DNA of 64,000 nt from assembly GCF_000426845.1 (NCBI RefSeq), contig NZ_AUGD01000007.1:248001-312000 (forward strand), given 5' to 3'. The notes under the pieces were generated by a model, which had not been told where the DNA came from, made no database searches, and was given only the letters and a program-made list of their open reading frames with translations. Shown piece by piece: positions 16,530 to 23,606 of the stretch. Both the position numbers and the translations under genes were made by a program. Position 1 is the first letter of the stretch, and the number at the start of each line of letters is the position of its first letter. The stretch is from Bradyrhizobium sp. in8p8. GTDB taxonomy: Bacteria > Pseudomonadota > Alphaproteobacteria > Rhizobiales > Xanthobacteraceae.

Positions 16530-18266
16530 CTAGCCTGAGTGCAGCAGCGCCAGCAGCACGATGACCGCGCAGGCGAGCGCCGCCGACGTCACCTTCCAGA
16601 ACATCAACGGGTTGCGCTCCAACAGGGGCGTGATCCGCGTGTCGAGATAGGCTGGATTGGGCGTGCGAAGCTCGTGGACGAATTCGGACAGGTCCTCGTG
16701 CCGCTTGTAGGGATCGGGATGGAGCGCGCGTTTGAGCGCGCCATCGACCCAAGCCGGCACATTGCGGTCGTCGTCCGCCGGGCGATACTGGAGCCTGCGC
16801 ACGTCCGCCTTGCGCCGGATCCTGGCAACCTGTGTGCCATAAGGCAGCTTTCCCGTCAGCATCTGGTAGCAGATCACGGCCAGCGAAAACATGTCGGAGC
16901 GCGGTGAGCCGCCCTGTCCCAGAAAATACTCCGGCGCGGTATACTGAACCGTTCCCAGGATTTCGTCGGCTTCCTCGCAAGGCGCGGCCTCCGCGACGCC
17001 GGCAACCCTGACCGAACCGAAGTCGATGATCTTGGCGGTGCCGGTCTTGTCGATCAGGATGTTGTCGGGCCTGAGGTCCTGGTGCAGCATCTCCATGCGG
17101 TGGAAGGCGCGCAGGCCCGCCGCGATCTGCTCGATGAGGCGGCGGACGGTTTCGAGATCGGGGCGCGGATTGTCGGTCATCCATTGCTTCAGGGTCTGCC
17201 CCTCGACGAATTCGGTCGCGACGTACAGGTAGCTGCGACGCTTCGATCGCGACAGCGGCTTCAATACGTTGGGACTGTCGATCCGGCGCGCGATCCATTC
17301 CTCCATCAAGAAGCGTTTGAGATAGAGGGCGTTGTCGCGCAGGTCGATCGACGGCAGCTTGAGCGCGACCGGCTCGTCGGTCTCCACATCGACGGCGAGA
17401 TAGATGTGGCTGCGGCTGCTGCCGTGGATTTCCCTGACGATCCTGTAGCCATCGAAGATCGCCCGCGGCTCCGGCAGCGGAGGCAGCGGAAGCTGCGAGT
17501 TCTGGCTGAGAATATCCGCCGGCTCACGCTGGGGTACCGCATCGACGCGCAGGACCTGCACCGTGATGTTGTCGTCGCTGCCGCGCCGGTAGGCTTCCTC
17601 GACGATGGTCCTGGCCGCGGCGCCGAGATCGCCTGCATGTTCGTTGATCGCGCTCGTGACGAAGCGGGCATCGACGAACTCATACGCGCCGTCCGTTGCC
17701 AGCAGGAAGGTGTCGCCGGCCTGGACCTCGACGGTCTGATAGTCGATCTCGAGCTGCGGATTGATGCCGAGCGCGCGGCCGAGATAGGTCTGCTCCGACG
17801 ACACGATGATGCGGTGATCGTCGGTCAGCTGCTCCAGCGCCTTGCCGGCGACGCGGTAGATGCGGCAGTCGCCGACATGGAAGATGTGTGCGGTGGTCGC
17901 CTTGATGACGATGGCGCTGAGGGTGCAGACATAGCCCTTGTCGCGGTCATAGGCGTATTGGCTCTTGCGCGTCTGCGCGTGCAGCCAGGAATTGGTCGCG
18001 TCGAGCACGCGGCGGGCGGAGGTCTTCACCGTCCATGACTCTGACGTGCAGTAATAGTCCATCAGGAAGCTCTTGACCGCCGACTCGCTGGCGATCTGGC
18101 TCACCGTGCTGGAGGAGATGCCGTCAGCGAGGACGGCCGCGATGCCCTTCAGGCTGAGCAGCGGCTCCTCCGGAATGAGGACGCCGTGAAAGTCCTGGTT
18201 GACGGGCTTGCGACCCTTGTCGGAGTGCTGGCCGACTGAAATCAGGAGTCCGCGGGTCATCGTCAT
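16530..18266 (-). CDS. Membrane-anchored fusion: PP2C-type phosphatase plus Ser/Thr protein kinase
   Basis: The product is about 578 residues. The N-terminal PP2C domain (about 5-235) shows GQHSDKGRKPVNQDF, VLADGISSS, HVGDCRIYRV and RRGSDDNITVQVLRV with metal-binding aspartates. A protein kinase domain follows (about 265-535): Lys in VALKLPSID, catalytic loop HQDLRPDNILI, DFG in IIDFGSVRV, and TAPEY. The Gly-rich loop (REIHGSSRSHIYLAVD) is degenerate. A C-terminal helix (MFWKVTSAALACAVIVLLAL) anchors it with both domains inside. It lies downstream of the nirC-type gene on the same strand; such fusions are known beside nitrate-assimilation genes. Start: ATG at 18266, with ATG 18260 or TTG 18275 possible. 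Confidence 0.88.
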   Translation of the reverse strand: MTMTRGLLISVGQHSDKGRKPVNQDFHGVLIPEEPLLSLKGIAAVLADGISSSTVSQIASESAVKSFLMDYYCTSESWTVKTSARRVLDATNSWLHAQTRKSQYAYDRDKGYVCTLSAIVIKATTAHIFHVGDCRIYRVAGKALEQLTDDHRIIVSSEQTYLGRALGINPQLEIDYQTVEVQAGDTFLLATDGAYEFVDARFVTSAINEHAGDLGAAARTIVEEAYRRGSDDNITVQVLRVDAVPQREPADILSQNSQLPLPPLPEPRAIFDGYRIVREIHGSSRSHIYLAVDVETDEPVALKLPSIDLRDNALYLKRFLMEEWIARRIDSPNVLKPLSRSKRRSYLYVATEFVEGQTLKQWMTDNPRPDLETVRRLIEQIAAGLRAFHRMEMLHQDLRPDNILIDKTGTAKIIDFGSVRVAGVAEAAPCEEADEILGTVQYTAPEYFLGQGGSPRSDMFSLAVICYQMLTGKLPYGTQVARIRRKADVRRLQYRPADDDRNVPAWVDGALKRALHPDPYKRHEDLSEFVHELRTPNPAYLDTRITPLLERNPLMFWKVTSAALACAVIVLLALLHSG

Positions 18267-18278
18267 CACCGGCAAGGA

Positions 18279-18307
18279 GGAGCCTCACCCTGCTCGGGCG
18301 AGGCTCC
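18279..18307 (-). other. Intercistronic hairpin between nitrite transporter and kinase/phosphatase
   Basis: GGAGCCTC and GAGGCTCC form an 8-bp stem that continues after one mismatch with CCC/GGG around a 5-nt loop. It lies between the transporter stop and the kinase start on the shared minus-strand transcript, only 12 bp before the kinase ATG. It may reduce kinase expression relative to the transporter or protect the upstream mRNA. The kinase lacks a good ribosome site, which strengthens the idea of deliberately low expression. Confidence 0.5.
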
Positions 18308-18326
18308 GCTGTCGAGACGGTTTTGA

Positions 18327-19166
18327 TCAGGCCGCGACGCGCGGCCGAGTGGCCTTGCCGGCCTGGCGCTTCGGCAGGGTCATGACATGCGTCGCGTAGA
18401 GCGTCATGCCGGTGAAGGCGAGGCCGCCGACGAGGTTGCCGAGCACGGTCGGGATCTCGTTCCAGATCAGATAGTCCATGATCGAGAACTTCGCGCCGAG
18501 CAACAGGCCCGACGGGAACAAGAACATGTTCACGACGGAATGCTCGAACACCATGTAGAAGAACACCAGGATCGGCATCCACATCGCGATGACCTTGCCG
18601 GGCACGGAGGTCGAGATCATGGCGCCGACCACGCCCGTCGAGACCATCCAGTTGCAGAGCATGCCGCGCATGAACAGCGTTGCCATGCCTGCCACGCCGT
18701 GCGCGGCATAGCCGAGGGTCCGGCCCTCGCCGATATTGCCGATGGCCGCACCGACCTTGTCGGGTGCCTGCGTGAAGCCGAACGTCGTGACGAAGGCCAT
18801 CATGAAGGCCACGGTGAAGGCGCCGGCGAAGTTGCCGACGAAGACGAGGCCCCAATTGCGCAGCACGCCGCCGAAGGTGACGCCCGGGCGCTTGTCGATC
18901 AGCGCGAGCGGCGAGAGCACGAACACGCCCGTGAGCAGATCGAAACCCAGCAGGTAGAGCATGACGAAGCCGACCGGAAAAAGCAGCGCGCCGATCAGCG
19001 GCTGGCCGGTATTGACGGTGATCGTGACGGCGAACCACGCCGCCAGCGCGAGGATGGCGCCGGCCATGTAGGCGCGGATGATGGTATCCCGGGTGGACAT
19101 GAAGATCTTGGACTCGCCCGCATCCACCATCTTGGTGACGAATTCCGAAGGCGCGAGATACGACAT
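18327..19166 (-). CDS. nirC: Formate/nitrite transporter family protein (FocA/NirC)
   Basis: The 279-residue inner-membrane protein has six predicted helices and FNT signatures: NTGQPLIGALLFPVGFVMLY, LLGFDLLTGVFVLSP, and RGMLCNWMVSTGVVGAMIST with WMPILVFFYMVFEHSVVNMF. FNT channels carry formate, nitrite or similar monovalent anions. Next to the nitrate operon, nitrite is the likely cargo, either export of excess or uptake. The ATG at 19166 has an AAGGAACC site and removes a weak 12-residue extension. The gene is divergent from nrtA, with a sigma-54-type promoter candidate 238 bp upstream. Confidence 0.88.
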   Translation of the reverse strand: MSYLAPSEFVTKMVDAGESKIFMSTRDTIIRAYMAGAILALAAWFAVTITVNTGQPLIGALLFPVGFVMLYLLGFDLLTGVFVLSPLALIDKRPGVTFGGVLRNWGLVFVGNFAGAFTVAFMMAFVTTFGFTQAPDKVGAAIGNIGEGRTLGYAAHGVAGMATLFMRGMLCNWMVSTGVVGAMISTSVPGKVIAMWMPILVFFYMVFEHSVVNMFLFPSGLLLGAKFSIMDYLIWNEIPTVLGNLVGGLAFTGMTLYATHVMTLPKRQAGKATRPRVAA

Positions 19167-19315
19167 CAATGGTTCCTTTTGCTTCGCAAGTAAGATCGGC
19201 ACTCTCTTGGAGAGCGCAGCTGAACGTCGTCGGTCGTGCGGGCTCGCCTGCCGCGCACGAGGACCATGGAGAGTGAGGAAGCCTTCGGAATCGCGTCACG
19301 AGGACCAAAGCCGGG

Positions 19316-19361
19316 GAGCTGCGATGCAGCTCAGCTTCCGGATGCAGCCGCCAGAGGCTGC
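19316..19361 (-). other. Tandem hairpins in the nirC leader
   Basis: Two adjacent perfect hairpins lie here. One is GCAGCC/GGCTGC around a 6-nt loop (19344-19361); the other is GAGCTGC/GCAGCTC around 3 nt (19316-19332). If the promoter at 19404-19420 is used, both are in the roughly 225-nt untranslated leader. Nitrate genes in related bacteria are controlled by NasT, which binds tandem hairpins in leaders, but the loop bases here do not clearly match that motif (A1, G4), so the link is a suggestion. Confidence 0.4.
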
Positions 19362-19403
19362 AACAATGCGGCAAGCCGCTGTCTTCGTTGACGTTCACGA
19401 GGT

Positions 19404-19420
19404 TGCAAATCGCGTGCCGG
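19404..19420 (-). promoter_or_regulatory. Sigma-54 (-24/-12) promoter candidate for nirC
   Basis: On the minus strand the sequence CCGGCACGCGATTTGCA matches the RpoN consensus YTGGCACGRNNNTTGCW at all but two specified positions. It keeps both the GG of the -24 and the GC of the -12 element at the correct spacing. It points toward nirC. This fits nitrogen (NtrC) control of the region. Confidence 0.55.
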
Positions 19421-19521
19421 AGTTGCACGTCCCGATTACTTAGCAACTTCAATTGGATATCACCTTGTCGAGACTGTAGCTGCTGTCGCGACGGCCTCTC
19501 GATTAAGCGTTTGCATAAGGA

Positions 19522-19536
19522 TTGTGCGCCGCACAA
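19522..19536. promoter_or_regulatory. 15-bp perfect palindrome in nirC-nrtA intergenic region
   Basis: TTGTGCG and CGCACAA flank a single C. It lies about 105 bp upstream of the nrtA -24 candidate and about the same distance behind the nirC one, a reasonable place for an activator or repressor acting on both. It is one base longer than a FixK/FNR box (TTG-N8-CAA) and the half-sites are reversed relative to an NtrC site, so the binder is unknown. Confidence 0.4.
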
Positions 19537-19638
19537 GTAATATGCAGATCGCAAATTTCGCGAGCGGACGCTTGGGTCGGCGGCTTCACTGCGTTTGGCC
19601 AGAGTGCTGATTTTCCGAGATTTTTCGCCGCGTCGCGC

Positions 19639-19655
19639 TTGGCATGAAGCTTGAA
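19639..19655 (+). promoter_or_regulatory. Weak sigma-54-like promoter candidate for nrtA
   Basis: TTGGCATGAAGCTTGAA follows the RpoN consensus with two mismatches, one of which turns the -12 GC into GA, so it is weaker than the other two candidates in this region. It would give a leader of about 175 nt before the nrtA ATG. Confidence 0.4.
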
Positions 19656-19727
19656 TAGTTCCAACCCGACGCCATTGAAGCCGTCCCGCGAGATTTCTCA
19701 TCCGATTGCTGACGCCACCAGACGGGG

Positions 19728-19780
19728 GTCCTCCCTGTCCGTGCGTTCGCATGCGCCGAACACGGCGCCAACGGAAGGAC
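19728..19780 (+). other. Nested stem-loop in nrtA leader
   Basis: The outer pair GTCCT/AGGAC encloses CCGT/ACGG and GTTCG/CGAAC, with a 2-nt bulge and a 7-nt loop. It lies 60-110 nt before the nrtA start in the untranslated leader. Antitermination by NasT acts on such leaders in relatives; no T-run terminator could be identified here, so the function is open. Confidence 0.35.
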
Positions 19781-19840
19781 GGGCTGCTCGCGCGCACAGC
19801 CGCAAATCATTCCGCAAAGACGCAAAGGACGACATCGCCT

Positions 19841-21160
19841 ATGACCAAGCGCACCCGCCGGCCCTCGGAAACCACTGGCCTCAGCCGCCGTCAATTGTTG
19901 AAGGCCACCGGCTCGACCGCCGCACTTCTCGCTGCTGCAAAGCTGAGCTTCCCTGCCGGCGCTTTCGCGCAGGACGCAGGCCCTGAGGTCAAGGGCGCCA
20001 AGCTCGGCTTCATCGCGCTCACGGACGCCACGCCGCTGTTCGTCGCCAAGGAAAAGGGCTTCTTCGCCAAGTATGGAATGCCCGATGTCGAGGTGCAGAA
20101 GCAGGCCTCCTGGGGCACCACGCGCGACAACCTCGTGCTGGGCTCGGAAGGCAATGGCATCGACGGCGCGCACATCCTCACCCCGATGCCGTATCTGATC
20201 TCGGCCGGCAAGGTGACGCAGAACAACCAGCCGACGCCGATGTACATTCTGGCGCGCCTCAACCTGAACGGTCAGTGCATTTCGGTCGCCAAGGAATACG
20301 CCGATCTCAAGATCGGTGTGGATACCGCGCCCTTCAGGCCGGCACTCGAGAAGAAGAAGTCGTCAGGCAAGGCGGTGAAGGCGGCGATGACCTTTCCTGG
20401 CGGCACACATGACCTTTGGATTCGCTATTGGCTCGCCGCTGGCGGCATTGATCCGGACAAGGATATCGAAACCATCGTGGTTCCGCCGGCACAGATGGTG
20501 GCCAATATGAAGGTTGGCACCATGGACTGCTTCTGCGTTTGCGAGCCCTGGAATCTGCAGCTGATCCATCAGAACATCGGCTACACCGCGATCACCACCG
20601 GTGAGCTCTGGGACAAGCATCCCGAAAAGTCGTTCGGCATGCGCGCGGCCTGGGTCGACAAATACCCGAAGGCAGCGAAGGCGCTGCTGATGGCGGTGAT
20701 GGAGGCCCAGCAATGGGCCGAGAAGATGGAAAACCGCGAGGAAGCCGCGGTGATCTGCGCCAAGCGCCAGTGGATCAATTGCCCGGTCGATGACATCACC
20801 GACCGCATGAAGGGCAAGTTCGACTACGGCACAGGCCGCGTCGTCGACAATTCGCCGCAGCAGATGCGCTTCTGGAAGGACCATGCCTCCTATCCGTTCC
20901 AGAGCCATGATCTCTGGTTCATGACGGAGGACATCCGCTGGGGCAAGTACGACGCCGGCTTCGATAGCAAGGCGCTGATTGCCAAGGTCAACCGCGAGGA
21001 CCTCTGGAAGGACGCGGCCAAGACCCTCGGCGTCGCGGCTGCCGACATTCCGACCTCCACCTCGCGCGGAAAGGAGACCTTCTTCGATGGCAAGGTGTTC
21101 GATCCGGAGAATCCCGCCGCCTATCTGAAGTCCCTCGCGATCAAGCGCGTCGAAGTCTGA
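19841..21160 (+). CDS. nrtA: Nitrate ABC transporter substrate-binding protein
   Basis: The 439-residue protein has a Tat signal (TGLSRRQLLKATGSTAALLA, cleavage near AFAQ) and the CmpA/NrtA nitrate-binding fold: VKGAKLGFIALTDATPLFVA, then GFFAKYGMPDVEV, FPGGTHDLWIRYWLAAGGID, VGTMDCFCVCEPWNLQ. Length is typical of NrtA and longer than sulfonate binders, which supports nitrate rather than taurine. It binds nitrate in the periplasm and hands it to NrtB/NrtC. The ATG at 19841 is used because the Tat motif begins just after it; the upstream open frame is leader. Confidence 0.93.
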   Translation: MTKRTRRPSETTGLSRRQLLKATGSTAALLAAAKLSFPAGAFAQDAGPEVKGAKLGFIALTDATPLFVAKEKGFFAKYGMPDVEVQKQASWGTTRDNLVLGSEGNGIDGAHILTPMPYLISAGKVTQNNQPTPMYILARLNLNGQCISVAKEYADLKIGVDTAPFRPALEKKKSSGKAVKAAMTFPGGTHDLWIRYWLAAGGIDPDKDIETIVVPPAQMVANMKVGTMDCFCVCEPWNLQLIHQNIGYTAITTGELWDKHPEKSFGMRAAWVDKYPKAAKALLMAVMEAQQWAEKMENREEAAVICAKRQWINCPVDDITDRMKGKFDYGTGRVVDNSPQQMRFWKDHASYPFQSHDLWFMTEDIRWGKYDAGFDSKALIAKVNREDLWKDAAKTLGVAAADIPTSTSRGKETFFDGKVFDPENPAAYLKSLAIKRVEV

Positions 21161-21168
21161 TGGAGCCA

Positions 21169-21190
21169 GCGGCCGCCCTCGCGCGGCCGC
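21169..21190 (+). other. Intercistronic hairpin nrtA-nrtB
   Basis: Two copies of GCGGCCGC flank a 6-nt loop 8 bp after the nrtA stop, making a very stable 8-bp GC stem. There is no T-run. Hairpins here commonly protect the binding-protein mRNA so that NrtA exceeds the membrane subunits. Confidence 0.5.
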
Positions 21191-21221
21191 ATCGTCCCTG
21201 CGCAGCCGGAGAGAGATAGCG

Positions 21222-22118
21222 ATGAACATGACTGCCACGAAGATCGAGGTCGAGACCGCGACGCCCGCCGCAACCGCAGCGCCGGTCGTCGCGTTGATGC
21301 CCAAGCGTCCCCCGCGCACTGAAGCCTACGCGCGCATGGTACGGGAGACGGCCGTGCGGGTGATCCCCCCGCTTGTCGTCATCGCGCTTCTGACGCTGAT
21401 ATGGGAGCTGGTCTGCCGCCGCGCGGGCTCGGCGCTGCCGCCGCCGTCGAAGGTGTTCAAGGATACCAAGGAACTGATCCTCGACCCGTTCTTCGACAAT
21501 GGAGGCATCGACAAGGGTCTGTTCTGGCATCTCTCCGCCAGCCTCCAGCGCGTCGCCTTCGGCTATTCGCTCTCGGCGATCGCCGGCATCGCGCTCGGCG
21601 TGCTGGTGGGACAGTCGGTCTGGGCGATGCGCGGGCTCGATCCGCTGTTCCAGGTGCTGCGCACGATTCCGCCGTTGGCCTGGCTGCCGCTCTCGCTCGC
21701 GGCGTTCCGCGACGGCCAACCCTCCGCGATCTTCGTCATCTTCATCACCTCGATCTGGCCGATCATCATCAACACCGCGGTCGGCATCCGCAACATCCCG
21801 CAGGACTATCGCAACGTCGCCGCGGTCGTGCAGCTCAATCCGCTCGAGTTCTTCGCAAAGATCATGATTCCGGCGGCGGCGCCCTACATCTTCACCGGCC
21901 TTCGCATCGGTATCGGCCTGTCCTGGCTCGCGATCGTCGCAGCGGAAATGCTGATCGGCGGCGTCGGCATCGGCTTCTTCATATGGGACGCCTGGAATTC
22001 CTCGCATATCAGCGAGATCATCCTGGCGCTGTTCTATGTCGGCATCATCGGCTTCGTGCTGGACCGCCTGATCGCGGGCCTCGGCAAGGTCGTCACCCGC
22101 GGCACCGCGCAGAACTGA
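21222..22118 (+). CDS. nrtB: Nitrate ABC transporter permease
   Basis: The 298-residue membrane protein has an Ala/Thr/Pro-rich tail of about 45 residues followed by six helices. The EAA loop reads VVQLNPLEFFAKIMIPAAAP then YIFTGLRIGIGLSWLAIVAA, as in NrtB/CmpB. It sits between nrtA and nrtC in the same operon, with a GGAGAGAG ribosome site. Confidence 0.92.
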   Translation: MNMTATKIEVETATPAATAAPVVALMPKRPPRTEAYARMVRETAVRVIPPLVVIALLTLIWELVCRRAGSALPPPSKVFKDTKELILDPFFDNGGIDKGLFWHLSASLQRVAFGYSLSAIAGIALGVLVGQSVWAMRGLDPLFQVLRTIPPLAWLPLSLAAFRDGQPSAIFVIFITSIWPIIINTAVGIRNIPQDYRNVAAVVQLNPLEFFAKIMIPAAAPYIFTGLRIGIGLSWLAIVAAEMLIGGVGIGFFIWDAWNSSHISEIILALFYVGIIGFVLDRLIAGLGKVVTRGTAQN

Positions 22119-22131
22119 GAGGAGAGGGCAC

Positions 22132-22926
22132 ATGACCGCCTATCTGAAGCTCGACCATATCGACAAGGTCTTCACCCGCGGTGCCGCCACCACGGAGGTG
22201 CTGAAGGACATCAACCTCACCATCGAGGAAGGCGAATACGTCTCGATCATCGGTCATTCCGGCTGCGGCAAGTCGACCCTGCTCAACATCATAGCAGGGC
22301 TGACCCGCGCCACCACCGGAGGCGTGCTGCTGGAGAATCGCGAGGTGAACTCACCGGGGCCCGATCGCGCCGTGGTGTTCCAGAACCACAGCCTGCTGCC
22401 CTGGCTGACCGTCTACGAGAATGTGAAGCTCGGCGTCGACAAGGTCTTCGCCAAGACCAAGTCCCGCGCCGAGCGCGACGCCTGGGTGATGCACAATCTC
22501 AGCCTCGTGCAGATGGCCCACGCCAGGGACAAGCGTCCTTCCGAGATCTCCGGCGGCATGAAGCAGCGCGTCGGTATCGCGCGGGCTCTGGCGATGGAGC
22601 CGAAGGTGCTGCTGCTGGACGAGCCGTTCGGCGCGCTCGACGCGCTGACCCGTGCCCACCTGCAGGACTCCGTGATGGCCCTGCATCAGAAGCTCGGCAA
22701 CACCATCCTGATGATCACCCACGACGTGGACGAGGCGGTGCTGCTGTCCGACCGGATCGTGATGATGACGAACGGGCCCAGCGCGCGCATCGGCGAGGTG
22801 CTGGACGTGCCGCTGGCGCGGCCGCGCAAGCGGCTCGAGCTTGCGACCAACGCCGCCTATCTGAAATGCCGCCAGCGCGTACTCGAATTCCTCTACGAGC
22901 GGCATCGCTTCGTCGAGGCCGCGTAA
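22132..22926 (+). CDS. nrtC: Nitrate ABC transporter ATP-binding protein
   Basis: The 264-residue ATPase has Walker A GHSGCGKSTLLNIIAG, Q-loop VVFQNHSLLPWLTV, signature ISGGMKQRVGIARAL and Walker B KVLLLDEPFGALDALTR. It ends soon after the ATPase domain, so it lacks the NrtA-like regulatory C-terminal domain of cyanobacterial NrtC and corresponds to NrtD-type subunits functionally. A GGAGAGGGCAC ribosome site lies 13 bp after nrtB. Confidence 0.92.
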   Translation: MTAYLKLDHIDKVFTRGAATTEVLKDINLTIEEGEYVSIIGHSGCGKSTLLNIIAGLTRATTGGVLLENREVNSPGPDRAVVFQNHSLLPWLTVYENVKLGVDKVFAKTKSRAERDAWVMHNLSLVQMAHARDKRPSEISGGMKQRVGIARALAMEPKVLLLDEPFGALDALTRAHLQDSVMALHQKLGNTILMITHDVDEAVLLSDRIVMMTNGPSARIGEVLDVPLARPRKRLELATNAAYLKCRQRVLEFLYERHRFVEAA

Positions 22927-23048
22927 AGCCGGCGCTATCGCGAGAGGCGTGCGCATCCCAACACGCCTCCCGGCTCGCGGGTGACCTGGTGCTTCCACCT
23001 GCGTCGCAGCCGGCAGGGTGCAGGCGCGCCAAGCCTCGCCCAGGACAC

Positions 23049-23065
23049 TTGGCACGAAGGTCGCT
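23049..23065 (+). promoter_or_regulatory. Strong sigma-54 (-24/-12) promoter for bjgb-flp-nasC
   Basis: TTGGCACGAAGGTCGCT differs from the RpoN consensus YTGGCACGRNNNTTGCW at only one specified base (TTGC read as TCGC). It keeps the GG and GC dinucleotides at the correct 10-bp spacing. It points at bjgb, predicting a start near 23076 and a leader of about 90 nt. The reductase genes thus have their own nitrogen-regulated promoter, separate from nrtABC. Confidence 0.65.
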
Positions 23066-23066
23066 T

Positions 23067-23084
23067 CTCCCCGTACGCGGGGAG
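23067..23084 (+). other. Hairpin at the predicted bjgb transcription start
   Basis: CTCCCCG and CGGGGAG form a 7-bp stem with loop TACG, extendable by weak pairs. It overlaps the expected start site just after the sigma-54 promoter and also lies 140 bp after nrtC, so it could slow readthrough from nrtABC. No T-run follows. Confidence 0.4.
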
Positions 23085-23167
23085 GAATCTCTCTGATGAC
23101 GTTTGACCCATGAACTTTTTCCGCAATGGCGCGGACGAAGGCAGACCGAAACAGACAGGAGAACATC

Positions 23168-23596
23168 ATGACGCCCGAGCAAGTCACCCTCATCCAGCAG
23201 AGTTTCTCGAAGGTCGCGCCGATCTCGGAGCAGGCGGCGGTGCTGTTCTACGACCGGCTGTTCGAGGTGGCTCCGTCGGTGCGCGCGATGTTTCCTGAGG
23301 ACATGACCGAGCAGCGCAAGAAGCTGATGGGCATGCTCGCAGCCGTGGTCGGCGGCCTGTCGAACCTGGAGTCGATTCTGCCAGCGGCTTCTGCGCTCGC
23401 CAAGCGCCACGTCGATTACGGCGCCAAGGCCGAGCACTACCCCGTTGTCGGTGCGACCCTGCTGTGGACCCTGGAGAAGGGCCTTGGCGAAGCCTGGACG
23501 CCCGAGCTCGCCAAAGCCTGGACCGACGCCTACGGCGTGCTGTCCGGCTACATGATTTCCGAGGCCTACGGCGCGCAAGCGCAGGCCGCCGAATAG
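23168..23596 (+). CDS. bjgb: Single-domain haemoglobin (Bjgb type)
   Basis: The 142-residue product is a Vitreoscilla-like globin: MTPEQVTLIQQSFSKVAPIS, then proximal His81 (F8) in AKRHVDYGAKAEHYPVVGAT. There is no flavoreductase domain attached; that role is filled by the next gene. In Bradyrhizobium, Bjgb detoxifies nitric oxide formed during nitrate assimilation. The ATG at 23168 has an AGGAGA site. It is first gene of bjgb-flp-nasC behind a sigma-54 promoter; in B. diazoefficiens a narK precedes it, which is missing here. Confidence 0.92.
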   Translation: MTPEQVTLIQQSFSKVAPISEQAAVLFYDRLFEVAPSVRAMFPEDMTEQRKKLMGMLAAVVGGLSNLESILPAASALAKRHVDYGAKAEHYPVVGATLLWTLEKGLGEAWTPELAKAWTDAYGVLSGYMISEAYGAQAQAAE

Positions 23597-23606
23597 GAGA
23601 TGCTAT

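Noticed and set aside
19522..19536. FixK/FNR box reading of TTGTGCGCCGCACAA
   Set aside because: The spacing is TTG-N9-CAA rather than N8 and the inner bases do not match the FixK consensus; kept only as an unassigned palindrome.
18124..19797. Long minus-strand frame through the nirC and kinase start region
   Set aside because: It is in a different frame from the transporter, which has convincing membrane motifs; no domain or ribosome site supports it.
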